The position numbers and the translations under genes are program-made. A DNA stretch of 64,000 nucleotides from Nocardioides jishulii (GTDB lineage Bacteria; Actinomycetota; Actinomycetes; Propionibacteriales; Nocardioidaceae). The notes under the pieces are model-generated. The model had not been told where the DNA came from and searched no databases. It saw only the letters and a program-made list of their open reading frames with translations. Position 1 is the first letter of the stretch, and each line of letters opens with the position of its first letter. The stretch is from assembly GCF_006007965.1 (NCBI RefSeq), contig NZ_CP040748.1:3410001-3474000 (forward strand), written 5' to 3'. Of this stretch, positions 34,822 to 44,247 are shown piece after piece.

Positions 34822-36480
34822 ATGGACGAGTCGGCGCTGTTCTGGAAGGCCCTCGCGCGTCCCCGGCTCCTGGGCCTGGCGTTGGCACTGGTCGCCTTCC
34901 AGCAGTCGTTGGCACCGTCGCTGCTCGTGCGCGACTGGTACTTCCAAGGCGTGGTCAGCGGCGTCGCGGTCGCGGTGGGCTACGGCATCGGCGCTGGCGT
35001 CACCCGCCTCGTCGCGTGGGGCGTACGACGCTCGTCCTGGACCCCGCCGCGGCTCACGCGTCGCACTGACCAGCGGCTGCGGCTGGGCGTGCTCGTCGCC
35101 CTCGTGGGCCTCGTCGCGCTGATGTCCCGGCACGCCGTGGCCCAGCACCGGTGGACGTGGGAGCGCCTCGACCACTCGCCGTCGTCGTCGTGGCTCGTCT
35201 ACGCCGGCACGATCGGCGTGACGCTGCTGGTGGCCGGCCTCCTCCTGGCCGTCGGCCTCGCAGTGGCCTGGCTGCGACGCTCGACCGCACGCGCCTGGGG
35301 ACGGGTGCTCCCCCGCTGGATCGCCGGTGCCATGGCCACCGTCCTGGTCGCGTGGGCGCTGGCCTCGGCCCTGAACGCGTGGGTCTACGAGCGCACCCTC
35401 GACGGCCTCAACGCCAGCTTCACCCTGAGCGACCTCGAGATCGAGGACGGGGTGACCGCACCGGAGTCGATGCTCCGCTCCACCGGTCCGGCCTCCGAGG
35501 TGGCGTGGGAGGAGGTCGGTGACGAGGGCCGGCGCTTCCTCACCCGCGGACCGTCGGTGGAGCGGCTGCAGGAGTTCCGCAGCGACGGCGAGCCGGCCGC
35601 CGTGGAGCCCGTCCGGGTCTTCGTGGGCCGGGCGACGACGTCGGACCCCGAGGAGCAGGCGGGCCTCGCCCTCGAGGAGATGGAGCGGTTCGACGCCTTC
35701 GACCGCAGCGCCATCCTGGTGGTGGTCCCGACGGGCACCGGGTGGGTCAACGAGCAGATCGTGCAGCCGCTCGAGTACCTCTACGGCGGCGACGTGGCCA
35801 CGGTCTCGGTGCAGTACTCCCACCTGCCGAGCCCCTTGGCCTTCCTGACCGAGTCGCACGCCGCTGGCGACGCAGGCGCCGCGCTGGTCGACGCCGTCCG
35901 TGAGCGGATCCAGCAGGAGCCCGAGGCCGAGCGCCCCCGGCTGCTGGTGGCCGGGGAGTCGCTCGGCTCGTTCGGGGGCGGCAGGGCGTACGCCTCCCTC
36001 GGCGACCTGCTCGCGGACGCCGATGCGTCGTTGTGGGTGGGGCCACCCGCCACGATGCACCTGCGCCGCGAGGCGGAGCAGCAGCGCGCGCCCGGCTCTC
36101 TCCAGATCAAGCCGGAGCTGGGGCCGGAGGTGCTCTTCGCCAACCGGGCCTCCGACATCACCGGCCACCCACGCTCGGTCTTCCTGCAGCAGGCCGACGA
36201 CCCCATCGTGTGGTGGGACTGGCCGGTGCTCTGGGAGGAGCCCGACTGGCTGCGGGAGCCTCTCGACCCGGCGGTCAACCCCGACATGGAGTGGTATCCG
36301 GTGACCACCTTCCTCAACCTGGCCGTCGACATGGCCGTGAGCAACGCCTTCGAGGAGGAGCAGGGACACATGTACGGCACCCAACCGACCCTGGCGTGGG
36401 CGGCGATGCTGCAGCCTGACGGCTGGGACGACGAGCGGGTCGCCGCGCTGCGTACGACCTTGGCGGGGGTGCACCGGTGA
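34822..36480 (+). CDS. Alpha/beta-hydrolase family membrane protein
   Basis: This 552-residue protein has four N-terminal membrane helices (to about residue 195). A large extracellular or cytoplasmic domain follows, with the nucleophile-elbow-like GESLGSFGG near residue 375, preceded by DRSAILVVVPTGTGWVNEQ. This matches the Abhydrolase_9 pair of domains (N-terminal membrane part plus hydrolase part). Substrate is unknown. An AGGAG site precedes the ATG. The next gene, an acetyltransferase, overlaps its stop by four bases. Confidence 0.88.
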   Translation: MDESALFWKALARPRLLGLALALVAFQQSLAPSLLVRDWYFQGVVSGVAVAVGYGIGAGVTRLVAWGVRRSSWTPPRLTRRTDQRLRLGVLVALVGLVALMSRHAVAQHRWTWERLDHSPSSSWLVYAGTIGVTLLVAGLLLAVGLAVAWLRRSTARAWGRVLPRWIAGAMATVLVAWALASALNAWVYERTLDGLNASFTLSDLEIEDGVTAPESMLRSTGPASEVAWEEVGDEGRRFLTRGPSVERLQEFRSDGEPAAVEPVRVFVGRATTSDPEEQAGLALEEMERFDAFDRSAILVVVPTGTGWVNEQIVQPLEYLYGGDVATVSVQYSHLPSPLAFLTESHAAGDAGAALVDAVRERIQQEPEAERPRLLVAGESLGSFGGGRAYASLGDLLADADASLWVGPPATMHLRREAEQQRAPGSLQIKPELGPEVLFANRASDITGHPRSVFLQQADDPIVWWDWPVLWEEPDWLREPLDPAVNPDMEWYPVTTFLNLAVDMAVSNAFEEEQGHMYGTQPTLAWAAMLQPDGWDDERVAALRTTLAGVHR

Positions 36481-36944
36481 GCCGGGCACCCGTGGGGGCG
36501 CGGGTGGCCGGTGCGGGTGAGGCCGCCACGATCGCCCGCCTCCTCCACGACTTCAACGTGGAGTTCGAGGCACCGACGCCGCCGGTCGGCGACTTCACGC
36601 GACGCCTCGGCCTCCAGCTGGGGCGCGACGACGTACGCGCGTGGCTCGCCGAGGCGGACGGGGATCCGGTCGGCTTCGCCCTCGCCACCCTGCGCCCCAG
36701 CCCCTACTACGACGGCGGCATCGTCCTCCTCGAGGAGCTGTACGCCCGCCCGGCCCGCCGCGGGACGGGCGTCGGGACCGCACTGATGGCGGCGCTCTCG
36801 ACGTGGGTGCAGGAGATCGGCGCCGGGGAGGTGCAGATCAACGTCGACGAGGTCGACGTCGACACCCGCCGCTTCTACGAGCGGCTCGGCTTCACCAACG
36901 TCGAGGACGGCTCGCGGATGCTGTTCTACGTGCGCAAGGTGTGA
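36477..36944 (+). CDS. GNAT-family acetyltransferase
   Basis: This 155-residue GNAT N-acetyltransferase has the acetyl-CoA-binding segment VLLEELYARPARRGTGVGTALMAAL and the later strand INVDEVDVDTRRFYERLGF. GTG 36477 overlaps the hydrolase stop in a GTGA arrangement, so translation is coupled. The acceptor is unknown. Confidence 0.88.
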   Translation: MSRAPVGARVAGAGEAATIARLLHDFNVEFEAPTPPVGDFTRRLGLQLGRDDVRAWLAEADGDPVGFALATLRPSPYYDGGIVLLEELYARPARRGTGVGTALMAALSTWVQEIGAGEVQINVDEVDVDTRRFYERLGFTNVEDGSRMLFYVRKV

Positions 36945-36977
36945 GCGGTCCGCGCGCTCGCGGGAGAGGATCAGCCC

Positions 36978-37793
36978 ATGACACGCCCCGCTGACGAGAA
37001 CTACCTGCACGGCCACCACGCCAGCGTGCTGGCCGCCCACGGCGCCCGCACGGCCGAGAACTCCGCGGCCCACCTGCTGCCGCACCTCTCATCGGGCACG
37101 ACCCTGCTCGACGTCGGCTTCGGGCCGGGCAGCATCACCGCCGGCCTGGCCCGGATCGTGGCGCCCGGTCAGGTGGTCGGCATCGAGGCCGCACCCGACG
37201 CGCTCGCTGCGGCGCAGGCGCTGATGGAGGAGCGTGGCGTCGACAACGTCGCCCTGCGGACCGGCTCGGTCTACGAGCTGCCCTTCGAGGACGGCTCCTT
37301 CGACGTCGTGCACTGCCACCAGGTGCTGCAGTACCTCACCGACCCGCCGGCCGCGCTGCGCGAGATGGCGCGGGTGGCCCGCCGGGTCGTCGCGGTCCGC
37401 GAGGTCGACTACGCGGTGATGCACTGGCACCCGGCCAACCCCGGCATGAGCGACTGGCTGGAGTGCTACCGCCGGATCGCGCGCGACAACGGCGGCGAGC
37501 CGGACGCCGCGCGCCACCTGCGCGCCTGGTCGAACGCCGCCGGCCTCCCCGCGCTCGGCGAGGTGAGCGTCGACGCCACGACGTGGACGTACGCGAGCCC
37601 CGAGGTGACCCGTTGGTGGGGCGACGTGCAGTCCGCCCGGATCCTGGAGTCGGAGCAGAACGCGAAGCTCAGGGCGCTCGGCCTCGACGACGACCGCATC
37701 GCCGCGATGGCCGCCGACTGGCGGGCGTGGGGCGAGCACCCCGACGCGTACTTCTCCATGGTCCACGGGGAGCTGCTGCTCCTGAAGGAGTGA
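36978..37793 (+). CDS. Class I SAM-dependent methyltransferase
   Basis: This 271-residue methyltransferase of the UbiE/Methyltransf_11 type has motif I LLDVGFGPGSITAGLARI, GIEAAPDALAAAQ for the adenine loop, and motif IV FDVVHCHQVLQYLTDP. The rest of the protein is a cap region for an unknown substrate. A GGAGAGGA site precedes the ATG. It follows the GNAT gene by 33 bases and converges on the acyl-CoA dehydrogenase gene. Confidence 0.9.
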   Translation: MTRPADENYLHGHHASVLAAHGARTAENSAAHLLPHLSSGTTLLDVGFGPGSITAGLARIVAPGQVVGIEAAPDALAAAQALMEERGVDNVALRTGSVYELPFEDGSFDVVHCHQVLQYLTDPPAALREMARVARRVVAVREVDYAVMHWHPANPGMSDWLECYRRIARDNGGEPDAARHLRAWSNAAGLPALGEVSVDATTWTYASPEVTRWWGDVQSARILESEQNAKLRALGLDDDRIAAMAADWRAWGEHPDAYFSMVHGELLLLKE

Positions 37794-37811
37794 CCCGGGC
37801 GGGCGGTGGGC

Positions 37812-38960
37812 TCAGATGCCGAGCATCCGCCCGATGATCTCCTTCTGGATCTCGGTGGTGCCGCCGTAGATCGTCTGGATGCGGCTGTCCAGGTAGGCCT
37901 TCGCGATCGGGTACTCCATCATGTAGCCGTAGCCGCCGTGCAGCTGGACGCCCGCGTCGACGAACTTCTTCTGCAGCTCGGTGGTCCACCACTTCGCCAT
38001 CGACGCGAGGCTCGCGTCGGCGGTGCCGGCGTTGAGCTGCTCAATGCAGTCGTTGACGAAGACCCGCGCGATGTGGGCCTCGGTCGCCATCTCGGCGAGC
38101 AGGAAGCGGTTGTGCTGGAAGTTGCCGATCGAACGCCCGAACGCCTTGCGCTCCTTGGCGTAGTCGAGGCAGAGGTCGAGCACGTGCTCCATCGCGGCGA
38201 CCGCGATGACGGCGATGGAGATCCGCTCCTGGGGCAGGTTCTCCATCAGGTGGATGAAGCCGCCGCCGAGCTGGCCCAGGAGGTTCTCCTTCGGCACCAC
38301 GACGTCGTCGAAGAAGAGCTCGGCGGTGTCCTGCGCCTTGAGGCCCATCTTGTCGAGGTTGCGACCACGGGTGAACCCCTCCATCCCACGCTCGACGACC
38401 AGCAGGCTGATCCCGGAGTGGCCGGCCTCGGGGTCGGTCTTCGCGACCACGATCACCAGGTCCGAGAGGATGCCGTTGGAGATGAAGGTCTTCGACCCGT
38501 TGAGCACGAAGTGGTCGCCCTTGTCGACCGCGTGGGTGGCGATGCCCTGCAGGTCGGAGCCGGCGCCGGGCTCGGTCATGGCGATGGCCGAGATCGTCTC
38601 GCCGCTCACCAAACCGGGCAGCCACCGCTGCTTCTGCTCGTCGGTGCCGAGCGCGGTGACGTAGGGGACGACGATGTCGCTGTGCAGGCCGAAGCCCAGT
38701 CCGCTGGCGCCGGCCCGGATGATCTCCTCGGCCATCACGGCGGTGTAGCGGAAGTCCTTCACGCCGGCACCGCCGTACGCCTCGGGCACGTCGAGGCAGA
38801 GCAGCCCGGCCTCGCCGGCCTTGAGCCAGACGTCCCGGTCGACCTGCCCGGCGGCCTCCCACGCGTCGTGGTGCGGCACGACCTCCTTCTCCAGGAAGGA
38901 GCGCACGGTGGAGCGGAAGTCCTCGTGCTCGGTCTCGTAGATCGACGGCCTGGTGGGCAT
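37812..38960 (-). CDS. Acyl-CoA dehydrogenase
   Basis: This 382-residue flavoenzyme carries out the first step of fatty-acid or related acyl-CoA beta-oxidation. It shows the family signatures AIAMTEPGAGSDLQGI (FAD and substrate binding), FVLNGSKTFISNG, and the C-terminal QLHGGYGYMMEYPIAKAYLDSRIQTIYGGTTEI with the catalytic Glu region IYGGTTEI. ATG 38960 is chosen over the longer frame because AGGGAGG lies just before it. A perfect palindrome 33 bases upstream overlaps a possible -10, so the gene is probably under a TetR-type repressor; none is encoded nearby. Confidence 0.93.
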   Translation of the reverse strand: MPTRPSIYETEHEDFRSTVRSFLEKEVVPHHDAWEAAGQVDRDVWLKAGEAGLLCLDVPEAYGGAGVKDFRYTAVMAEEIIRAGASGLGFGLHSDIVVPYVTALGTDEQKQRWLPGLVSGETISAIAMTEPGAGSDLQGIATHAVDKGDHFVLNGSKTFISNGILSDLVIVVAKTDPEAGHSGISLLVVERGMEGFTRGRNLDKMGLKAQDTAELFFDDVVVPKENLLGQLGGGFIHLMENLPQERISIAVIAVAAMEHVLDLCLDYAKERKAFGRSIGNFQHNRFLLAEMATEAHIARVFVNDCIEQLNAGTADASLASMAKWWTTELQKKFVDAGVQLHGGYGYMMEYPIAKAYLDSRIQTIYGGTTEIQKEIIGRMLGI

Positions 38961-38992
38961 GCGTACCTCCCTGCTCGAGGCGCGCACGCCTC

Positions 38993-39017
38993 ACTGTGAC
39001 AGTAGAACTGTCACAGT
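38993..39017. promoter_or_regulatory. Palindromic operator upstream of the acyl-CoA dehydrogenase
   Basis: ACTGTGACAG and CTGTCACAGT form perfect 10-bp arms around five bases. On the minus strand the site includes TACTGT, a possible -10 element, so a bound repressor would block transcription. A further half-like GTGACTGTCA lies at 39031-39040. Size and symmetry fit a TetR-family site. Confidence 0.75.
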
Positions 39018-39062
39018 AGTCGAGAGGAACGTGACTGTCATCACCCCGCGACGTCTCGGCCG

Positions 39063-39482
39063 TCAGTCGGTCGCGAAGAGCGCCTCGGCCGCCCGGGAGT
39101 CGGCGTACTCCTCGAAGCGGGCGATCCGGCCGTCGCGCAACGTCACCACGAGGCAGACCGGGATGCGCACCTGCTCACCCCGCCGGTTGGTGCCCACGGT
39201 CGTGCCCTGGAAGACCCACCCGCCGTCGAAGACCTTCACCCGCGCCTCGGTCACCGAGAGGTCGGCGCCCGCGGCGTTGCTGCGCGTACGCGACGGCGTG
39301 CGCTGCACCTCGACCTCCCGCTCGCCGACGTTGTGCCACGTGACGGTGGGGTCGGCGTACAGCTCGTCAGGGGCGCGCTCGCCGGCCAGGAAGGCGGGCA
39401 GCCAGCGACGCGCGACCTCGAGCGCCTGCTCGACGCCGGCCTGGGTGGGGGTCTCGATGGTGACGTCCATGGGCGGCATCAT
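39063..39482 (-). CDS. SnoaL-like / NTF2-fold protein
   Basis: This 139-residue small alpha+beta protein has an NTF2/SnoaL pattern: RWLPAFLAGERAPDELYADPTVTWHNVG, VKVFDGGWVFQGTTVG, and VCLVVTLRDGRIARFEEYAD with the typical C-terminal strand. Such proteins can be isomerases, hydrolases or non-enzymatic binding proteins. The first Met at 39482 and ATG 39470 are both possible starts; neither has a good ribosome site. It follows the reductase gene by 15 bases. Confidence 0.8.
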   Translation of the reverse strand: MMPPMDVTIETPTQAGVEQALEVARRWLPAFLAGERAPDELYADPTVTWHNVGEREVEVQRTPSRTRSNAAGADLSVTEARVKVFDGGWVFQGTTVGTNRRGEQVRIPVCLVVTLRDGRIARFEEYADSRAAEALFATD

Positions 39483-39497
39483 CCCCCGGCGGGCGAC

Positions 39498-40427
39498 TCA
39501 GAAGTCGCGGTACTCCTCGAGCCGCTTGCGGATGTGGCCCGCCAGCTCGACCGACGCCTCGATCTCGGCCTTGCGGATCGCCACCGACTCGACGTTGAAG
39601 CCGATCGGCAGCCCGAGCCGGTCAGCGAAGGCGATCAGCTCATCGGCCGTGGCCACGCACTGGTCGTAGGACTGCTGCAACGTGTCGGAGGAGTGGCGCA
39701 GGTCGTTCTGGACCCACCGGGGCACGTTGACGCCCAGCCACTCCAGGAACTCCAGCGTCTTCAGCGAGCCGCAGACCGAGAGCGTGAAGACCAGCGGCAC
39801 CGGATCGACGCCGGCCTCGCGGCAGGCGTAGTGGTAGTCGGAGAGCAAGTCCTTGGCGGCGTTGACGTCGTAGACGACCTGGCTGACGAAGAAGCTCACG
39901 CCGGCCGACTGCTTGGCCAGCAGGCGGGCCTGCTCGTCGCCGCGGAGCTGGTGGCGCTCGGGGATCGCGACGCCGCCCAGCAGCAGGTCGGGCTGCAGCT
40001 GGCGACGCAGCTCCTGCGCCTCGGCCAGGCTGACCGCGACCTCCTTGTCGCGCGAGGAGGCGCCGACGAAGACGGTCATCACCCGCTCGGGGTCCTGCGC
40101 GCCGAGCCACTCACCGAGGTGGTCGGGCGTGTACTTGCCGACGCAGCGGTAGATGACGACCGGCTTCTTCCAGCCCTCGAGCTGCTCGGCGAAGTGGGCC
40201 GGGTCGAGGGTCGCGGAGTAGGGGAACGGGCGCTCGGCGGGGTTGCGGTCGGACTCGTCGTCGATGTCGTAGAGCACCAGGGCGTCGACGTCGAGCGGCT
40301 CGAGCCGCTGCACCGTGCGTTGGGCCACCTGACGGACGGCCTCCTGGGAGGTGCCGTGCCGCGGCGGGGTCATCCCGAAGAGCACGATGCCACCTCGGCG
40401 CTCGGCGATGCGCTGGCGCAGCTCCAC
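39498..40427 (-). CDS. Methylenetetrahydrofolate reductase
   Basis: This 309-residue TIM-barrel flavoprotein matches the MetF/MTHFR family, which reduces 5,10-methylene- to 5-methyl-tetrahydrofolate. Visible segments are ALVLYDIDDESDRNP, GVAIPERH, FFVSQVVYDVNAAKDLL and the C-terminal GFNVESVAIRKAEIEASVEL. The sequence is diverged from E. coli MetF, so the precise activity is likely but not certain. GTG 40427 has AAGGAG seven bases upstream. Confidence 0.82.
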   Translation of the reverse strand: MELRQRIAERRGGIVLFGMTPPRHGTSQEAVRQVAQRTVQRLEPLDVDALVLYDIDDESDRNPAERPFPYSATLDPAHFAEQLEGWKKPVVIYRCVGKYTPDHLGEWLGAQDPERVMTVFVGASSRDKEVAVSLAEAQELRRQLQPDLLLGGVAIPERHQLRGDEQARLLAKQSAGVSFFVSQVVYDVNAAKDLLSDYHYACREAGVDPVPLVFTLSVCGSLKTLEFLEWLGVNVPRWVQNDLRHSSDTLQQSYDQCVATADELIAFADRLGLPIGFNVESVAIRKAEIEASVELAGHIRKRLEEYRDF

Positions 40428-40566
40428 GGTCGACTCCTTCTCGCTCGACGGCCCGGGTGCTCCAGTCTCGCACCGGGGACGAGGACCGACCGAAATGCGG
40501 CCATGCCCCGAGACCTCACGCCGATCGCCCTAGGGTGCGAGGAGAGGGCGAGCCGAAGGAGCCGGG

Positions 40567-41247
40567 ATGTTCGAGCAGGTGAAGCTCAAGGACGGGACCG
40601 CGGCGTGGATCAGTCCGCTGATGCGCGACGACCGGGACCTCCTGGCCGCAGGTTTCGAGGAGCTCAGCGCCGAGACCAAGCGGCAGCGCTTCCTGGCCCC
40701 CGTCAAGCACCTCAGTGAGGCGATGCTCCACCACCTGGTCGACGACGTCGACGGGATCAACCACGTCGCCCTGGTGCTCAGCGCCGAGACCTCCCCCGAC
40801 GTCTTCGACCCGGTCGCGATCGCCCGGATGGTGCGCTACCCCGACGTCACCGACACCGCCGACGTGGCGGTCACCGTGAAGGACTCGTGGCAGGGCCGCG
40901 GCATCGCCACCGCCCTCCTGGCCGCACTGGTGCGCCACCGCCCCGAGGGCGTCACGCGTCTGGTGACCGAGGTCGCTGGCACCAACGCGGCCTCGTTGGC
41001 CATGCTGCGTCGCCTCGGGCCGACGAAGGTCGAGCCCAACGGGCACGGGGCGTACGACGTCGAGGTCAACCTCGACGCCGCCCGTCAGACCCCAGGACCC
41101 ACCTCCGAGCCCACCACCGAGCCGGCCAGAGAACAGGGGTCGCGGGTGCCGCTGGTGCGCCCGTCGGAGCACGCTCGTCCCAAGGTCGACCGGCAGTCGC
41201 ACCACATGCTCCAGACCCGCGACCTCGTCTGCCCGTGGCTCAACTGA
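40567..41247 (+). CDS. GNAT-family acetyltransferase
   Basis: This 226-residue protein has a GNAT domain in the first 170 residues: RDDRDLLAAGFEELSAETKRQRFL, then the acetyl-CoA segment VAVTVKDSWQGRGIATALLAAL and LMLRRLG-like end. The last 55 residues are a basic, proline-rich tail with no domain. An AAGGAG site precedes the ATG. It is divergent from the reductase gene. Acceptor unknown. Confidence 0.86.
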   Translation: MFEQVKLKDGTAAWISPLMRDDRDLLAAGFEELSAETKRQRFLAPVKHLSEAMLHHLVDDVDGINHVALVLSAETSPDVFDPVAIARMVRYPDVTDTADVAVTVKDSWQGRGIATALLAALVRHRPEGVTRLVTEVAGTNAASLAMLRRLGPTKVEPNGHGAYDVEVNLDAARQTPGPTSEPTTEPAREQGSRVPLVRPSEHARPKVDRQSHHMLQTRDLVCPWLN

Positions 41248-41376
41248 GGCAGCCACGGCGCGGCCGTGTCGGTGGCGAGCAGACGCGAGGGAGTCGGCGC
41301 ATCTTCCGACACCAGGACTCGGTGTGACCCACGTCAGTCCCCTGCATCGGGCAGCGCCCGCCACGGGCGTACGACG

Positions 41377-42605
41377 TCAGCGTGCGCAGCGCGGACGACG
41401 CGGCATCAAGGTGCGCACCACGCGCACGTCCTTGTCACCCTTGTCGAGCAGCGTGACGACGACGCGTTGGCGACCGTCGAGCCGGCGGACCTTCTTCGCC
41501 CTGGTGGTGAGGACGAAGGGCTTCGCGCGGTCCAGGCCCAGGCGCCGGGCGCCCACCTTCCACACTCGACGCGGGCGACCGCACCCCTGCCGCCGGTGAC
41601 GCGAGCCCGGACCGTACGACCCCGCTGCTGGCAGGTGACGCCGGCGCGCACCGTCTTCGCCTTCGCCTTCAGGGCGGCGAGCCGCTGCTTCTTCGTGGGG
41701 GTGGTCGGGGCGGGGGCAGGCGTCACCCGCTCCTCGGCGATCCGGGCGAGCAGGTAGTCGGCCGTCGCCTTCATCCCCGCACTGGAGGGGTGCAGCAGGG
41801 AGCCGTCGCCGAAGTCGTTGATGCCGCGGATCCACTGCTGGTCGGGCCAGGCGCAGACGGTGTGGTCGATGGCGCCGGGGATCCTGCGCTGGTCGACGAA
41901 CGCCACGCCGGCGTCGCGGGCGACCTGCTGGAGCAGGTCGGAGAGCCGGTCGATCTGGCCCTGGAGGTAGTCGAACTCGGCCGGGTCCACAAGGCCGAGG
42001 AAGGTGCCGGGGCAGCCGCCCGGAGGCACGTACGTCCCGTAGCCGACGACGAAGACCTCGGCCTTCGGCGCCCGCTCCTTCGTGGCCGCCAGGCCTGAGA
42101 CCAGACCCTTGCGCGCCGCCTCGAAGCGCGCCGCCAGTGGGTCGGGGCCGGCCCCGGGCACGCAACTGGTCTCGGCGGACGCCGCGCAGGCCCGGCCCAG
42201 CTGCACCAGGCCGATGTCGTTGCCGCCCATCGTCCCGAAGGTGACCAGCGTGGTGTCGGCGCTCAGTGCGTCGAGCTGCGGTGCGTTGCTGCCCTGCGAC
42301 TCGGTGAAGTGACGGGTCGTCGCTCCGCCGCACGACGCGTCGACGTAGGACGTGACGTCCAGGCCCTCGGCGACCAGCGTGGCGAAGTTGCGCTCGCTGC
42401 GACTGCAGCCGACGGCTCGCTGGGGCGTGATCCCCGGCCCGGAGACGAAGGAGTCGCCGAACGCGACGTAGCGCTCCCCGCCCGGACCCTTGTCCCAGAC
42501 CGGCACGTGCGCGGGCGGTTCGTCGGCGTGGGCCGGGACGGCCAGGACGGCCGTCGCGAGCGGGACGGTGGCGAGGGCCGTCAGGAGCCGGGCAAGGCGA
42601 CGCAT
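41377..42605 (-). CDS. Secreted SGNH/GDSL-family hydrolase, frameshifted near the C-terminus
   Basis: This exported esterase/lipase-like protein has a signal peptide (LTALATVPLATAVLAV, cleavage near AHA). The nucleophile motif YVAFGDSFVSGPG, the GTMGGNDIG oxyanion block and the Asp-His pair region GDGSLLHPSSAG follow. Sequence after VTGGRGAVARV leaves the frame at about 41566; restoring one base gives VWKVGARRLGL and RAKPFVLTTRAKKVRRLDG to a stop at 41377, about 409 residues. The break lies in the C-terminal basic module, not in the catalytic domain. Probably a sequence error. Confidence 0.85.
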
Positions 42606-42667
42606 GAGCGAACCCTAACCAAGCATGACGCCGCTCACATCCGCGCGTCTGGCCCGCGTCGTGGCCG

Positions 42668-43672
42668 TCAGGGCACCCCCCGGAGGTCGTAGGTCTTCTG
42701 GCCCACGACGACGGTGAAGGTGGGGTCGTCCCACGACGGCCACTGAGGCAGCACGAAGAGCCCTGAGGGTGGTTCCACCACCACGGCCTGACCCTGACCG
42801 ACCGGACCAGCGACCGGCGTGGTGTAGACGCCACTCCACGAACGGCCGCCGGACTCCACCCCGAGCCGGATCTCCCCCGCCTCGATGCTCTGGTCGAGGG
42901 CCAACCCGGCCTCGACGGCGCGGTGGGAGTCGAACGGGGCGAAGCGGAACTCGGCGAACGCCTGGCCCTGGCGTGGCACGTAGGTCCCGCGGTCGGCCAG
43001 CTGCACCTTGCGAGGGCGTACGACGCGCACGGTCTGGACGAACCCGTCGACCCGCACGCGCCCACGGGCCACCACCTCGGCACCGAACCGCTGGACGGGT
43101 CCGGACTTCACCCGGCCCACCGGCAGCGTGCGCGGCCATCCCTTCGGCGGTGCCACCCGGGGGTCCCACTCCCCTTCCTCGACCTTCCTGTCCTTCCCCT
43201 GCCCCTCGCCCGCGGGCCGCACCAGGGTGAGCGAGCGGCGTACGACGCCCGGCTGCACCGGCGACAGCGCAGTCGGCACCATCCGCACCGTCCCGGTCTC
43301 GGTCTCGGTCTCGGGAGCCTCCGGGGTGAACTGGACCTGGACCCACTCGGCGGCGGGGGTACCCAGGCCGCGGAACGGGCCACAGACCCCTTGCTGCTCC
43401 AGTGCTCCGGCGTCGTCGGCGATGAACCAGCAGCGCGAGTCGTCGGGGACCGCGACGACCTGGTCCCAAGACGACCATGCCTGCTGCCACATCCGGTCAG
43501 CCGCAGCCAGCGACTCGTCGACGTCGACGACCTCGTCACCGAGGAAGGTCCACCCGCTCGGCTCACCGGGCGGCTCGTCGTCGGAGGTGCAGGCGGTGAG
43601 ACCGGCCAGCACCACCGCCGGGGCCAGGACGACACCCAGCCACCGCACGACGCGCTTCCCTGCACGGGCCAC
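42668..43672 (-). CDS. Hypothetical lipoprotein
   Basis: This 334-residue lipoprotein has a signal sequence (VVLAPAVVLAGLTAC, lipobox LTAC) and a large mature part of mixed beta content with no recognised domain. Two cysteines (DSRCWF and QQGVCGPF) may form a disulphide. GTG 43672 is chosen because TAGCGT lies seven bases upstream and the signal sequence starts there. Only 36 bases separate it from the divergent FBP-type gene. Confidence 0.78.
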   Translation of the reverse strand: MARAGKRVVRWLGVVLAPAVVLAGLTACTSDDEPPGEPSGWTFLGDEVVDVDESLAAADRMWQQAWSSWDQVVAVPDDSRCWFIADDAGALEQQGVCGPFRGLGTPAAEWVQVQFTPEAPETETETGTVRMVPTALSPVQPGVVRRSLTLVRPAGEGQGKDRKVEEGEWDPRVAPPKGWPRTLPVGRVKSGPVQRFGAEVVARGRVRVDGFVQTVRVVRPRKVQLADRGTYVPRQGQAFAEFRFAPFDSHRAVEAGLALDQSIEAGEIRLGVESGGRSWSGVYTTPVAGPVGQGQAVVVEPPSGLFVLPQWPSWDDPTFTVVVGQKTYDLRGVP

Positions 43673-43708
43673 GTTGGTGACGCTAGCGCCCGTGGCACCC
43701 TGATCGCC

Positions 43709-44200
43709 ATGGAGCCACTCACCCCCGAGGAGATCCGCGCCTGCTTCGTGAACTGCTCGAAGGGCGAGGCCAAGCGCCTGCGGCTGCCCACGGCGTACGA
43801 CGCGATCCGGTGGGCCGACCTCGACTTCCTCGGGTGGCGTGACCCGGCAGCGCCCGGCACCGCCCACCTGGTGGCTCCGTGGCGCGGCCAGCTCACCGGG
43901 CTCGTGCTGCGGGTGGGCAACCGCGCCGGTCACGGGGGCCGCAAGAACATGTGCGCGTTCTGCCTCACCACTCACTCCTCCTCCGACATGGACCTGATGG
44001 TCGCGCCGCGCGCCGGTGCGGCTGGCCGCAACGGCAACACGGTCGGCACCTACCTGTGCGCAGACCTGGCCTGCTCGCTCTACGTCCGTCGACTGAAGCG
44101 GCCTGCGCGCGTGCAGCCCGAGGAGACGACCACCACCGAGGCCCGCATCGCCAGGCTCCAGGAGAACCTGGACGCGTTCGTCCGACGGGTCGTCTCGTGA
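43709..44200 (+). CDS. FBP domain protein (EF-G-binding type, treble-clef zinc finger)
   Basis: This 163-residue protein resembles the FBP family, whose C-terminal zinc finger binds elongation factor G and helps release it from stalled ribosomes. The zinc ligands are in KNMCAFCLTTH and TYLCADLACSLY. The N-terminus (LTPEEIRACFVNCSKGEAKRL) is the helical part. CACCCT lies seven bases before the ATG. Role in fusidic-acid-type resistance is known for some relatives; here it is only an inference. Confidence 0.83.
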   Translation: MEPLTPEEIRACFVNCSKGEAKRLRLPTAYDAIRWADLDFLGWRDPAAPGTAHLVAPWRGQLTGLVLRVGNRAGHGGRKNMCAFCLTTHSSSDMDLMVAPRAGAAGRNGNTVGTYLCADLACSLYVRRLKRPARVQPEETTTTEARIARLQENLDAFVRRVVS

Positions 44201-44247
44201 GGCGGGCACCCGAGGGTGATGTGGCCCGACAGGGCACACTGGCATCC

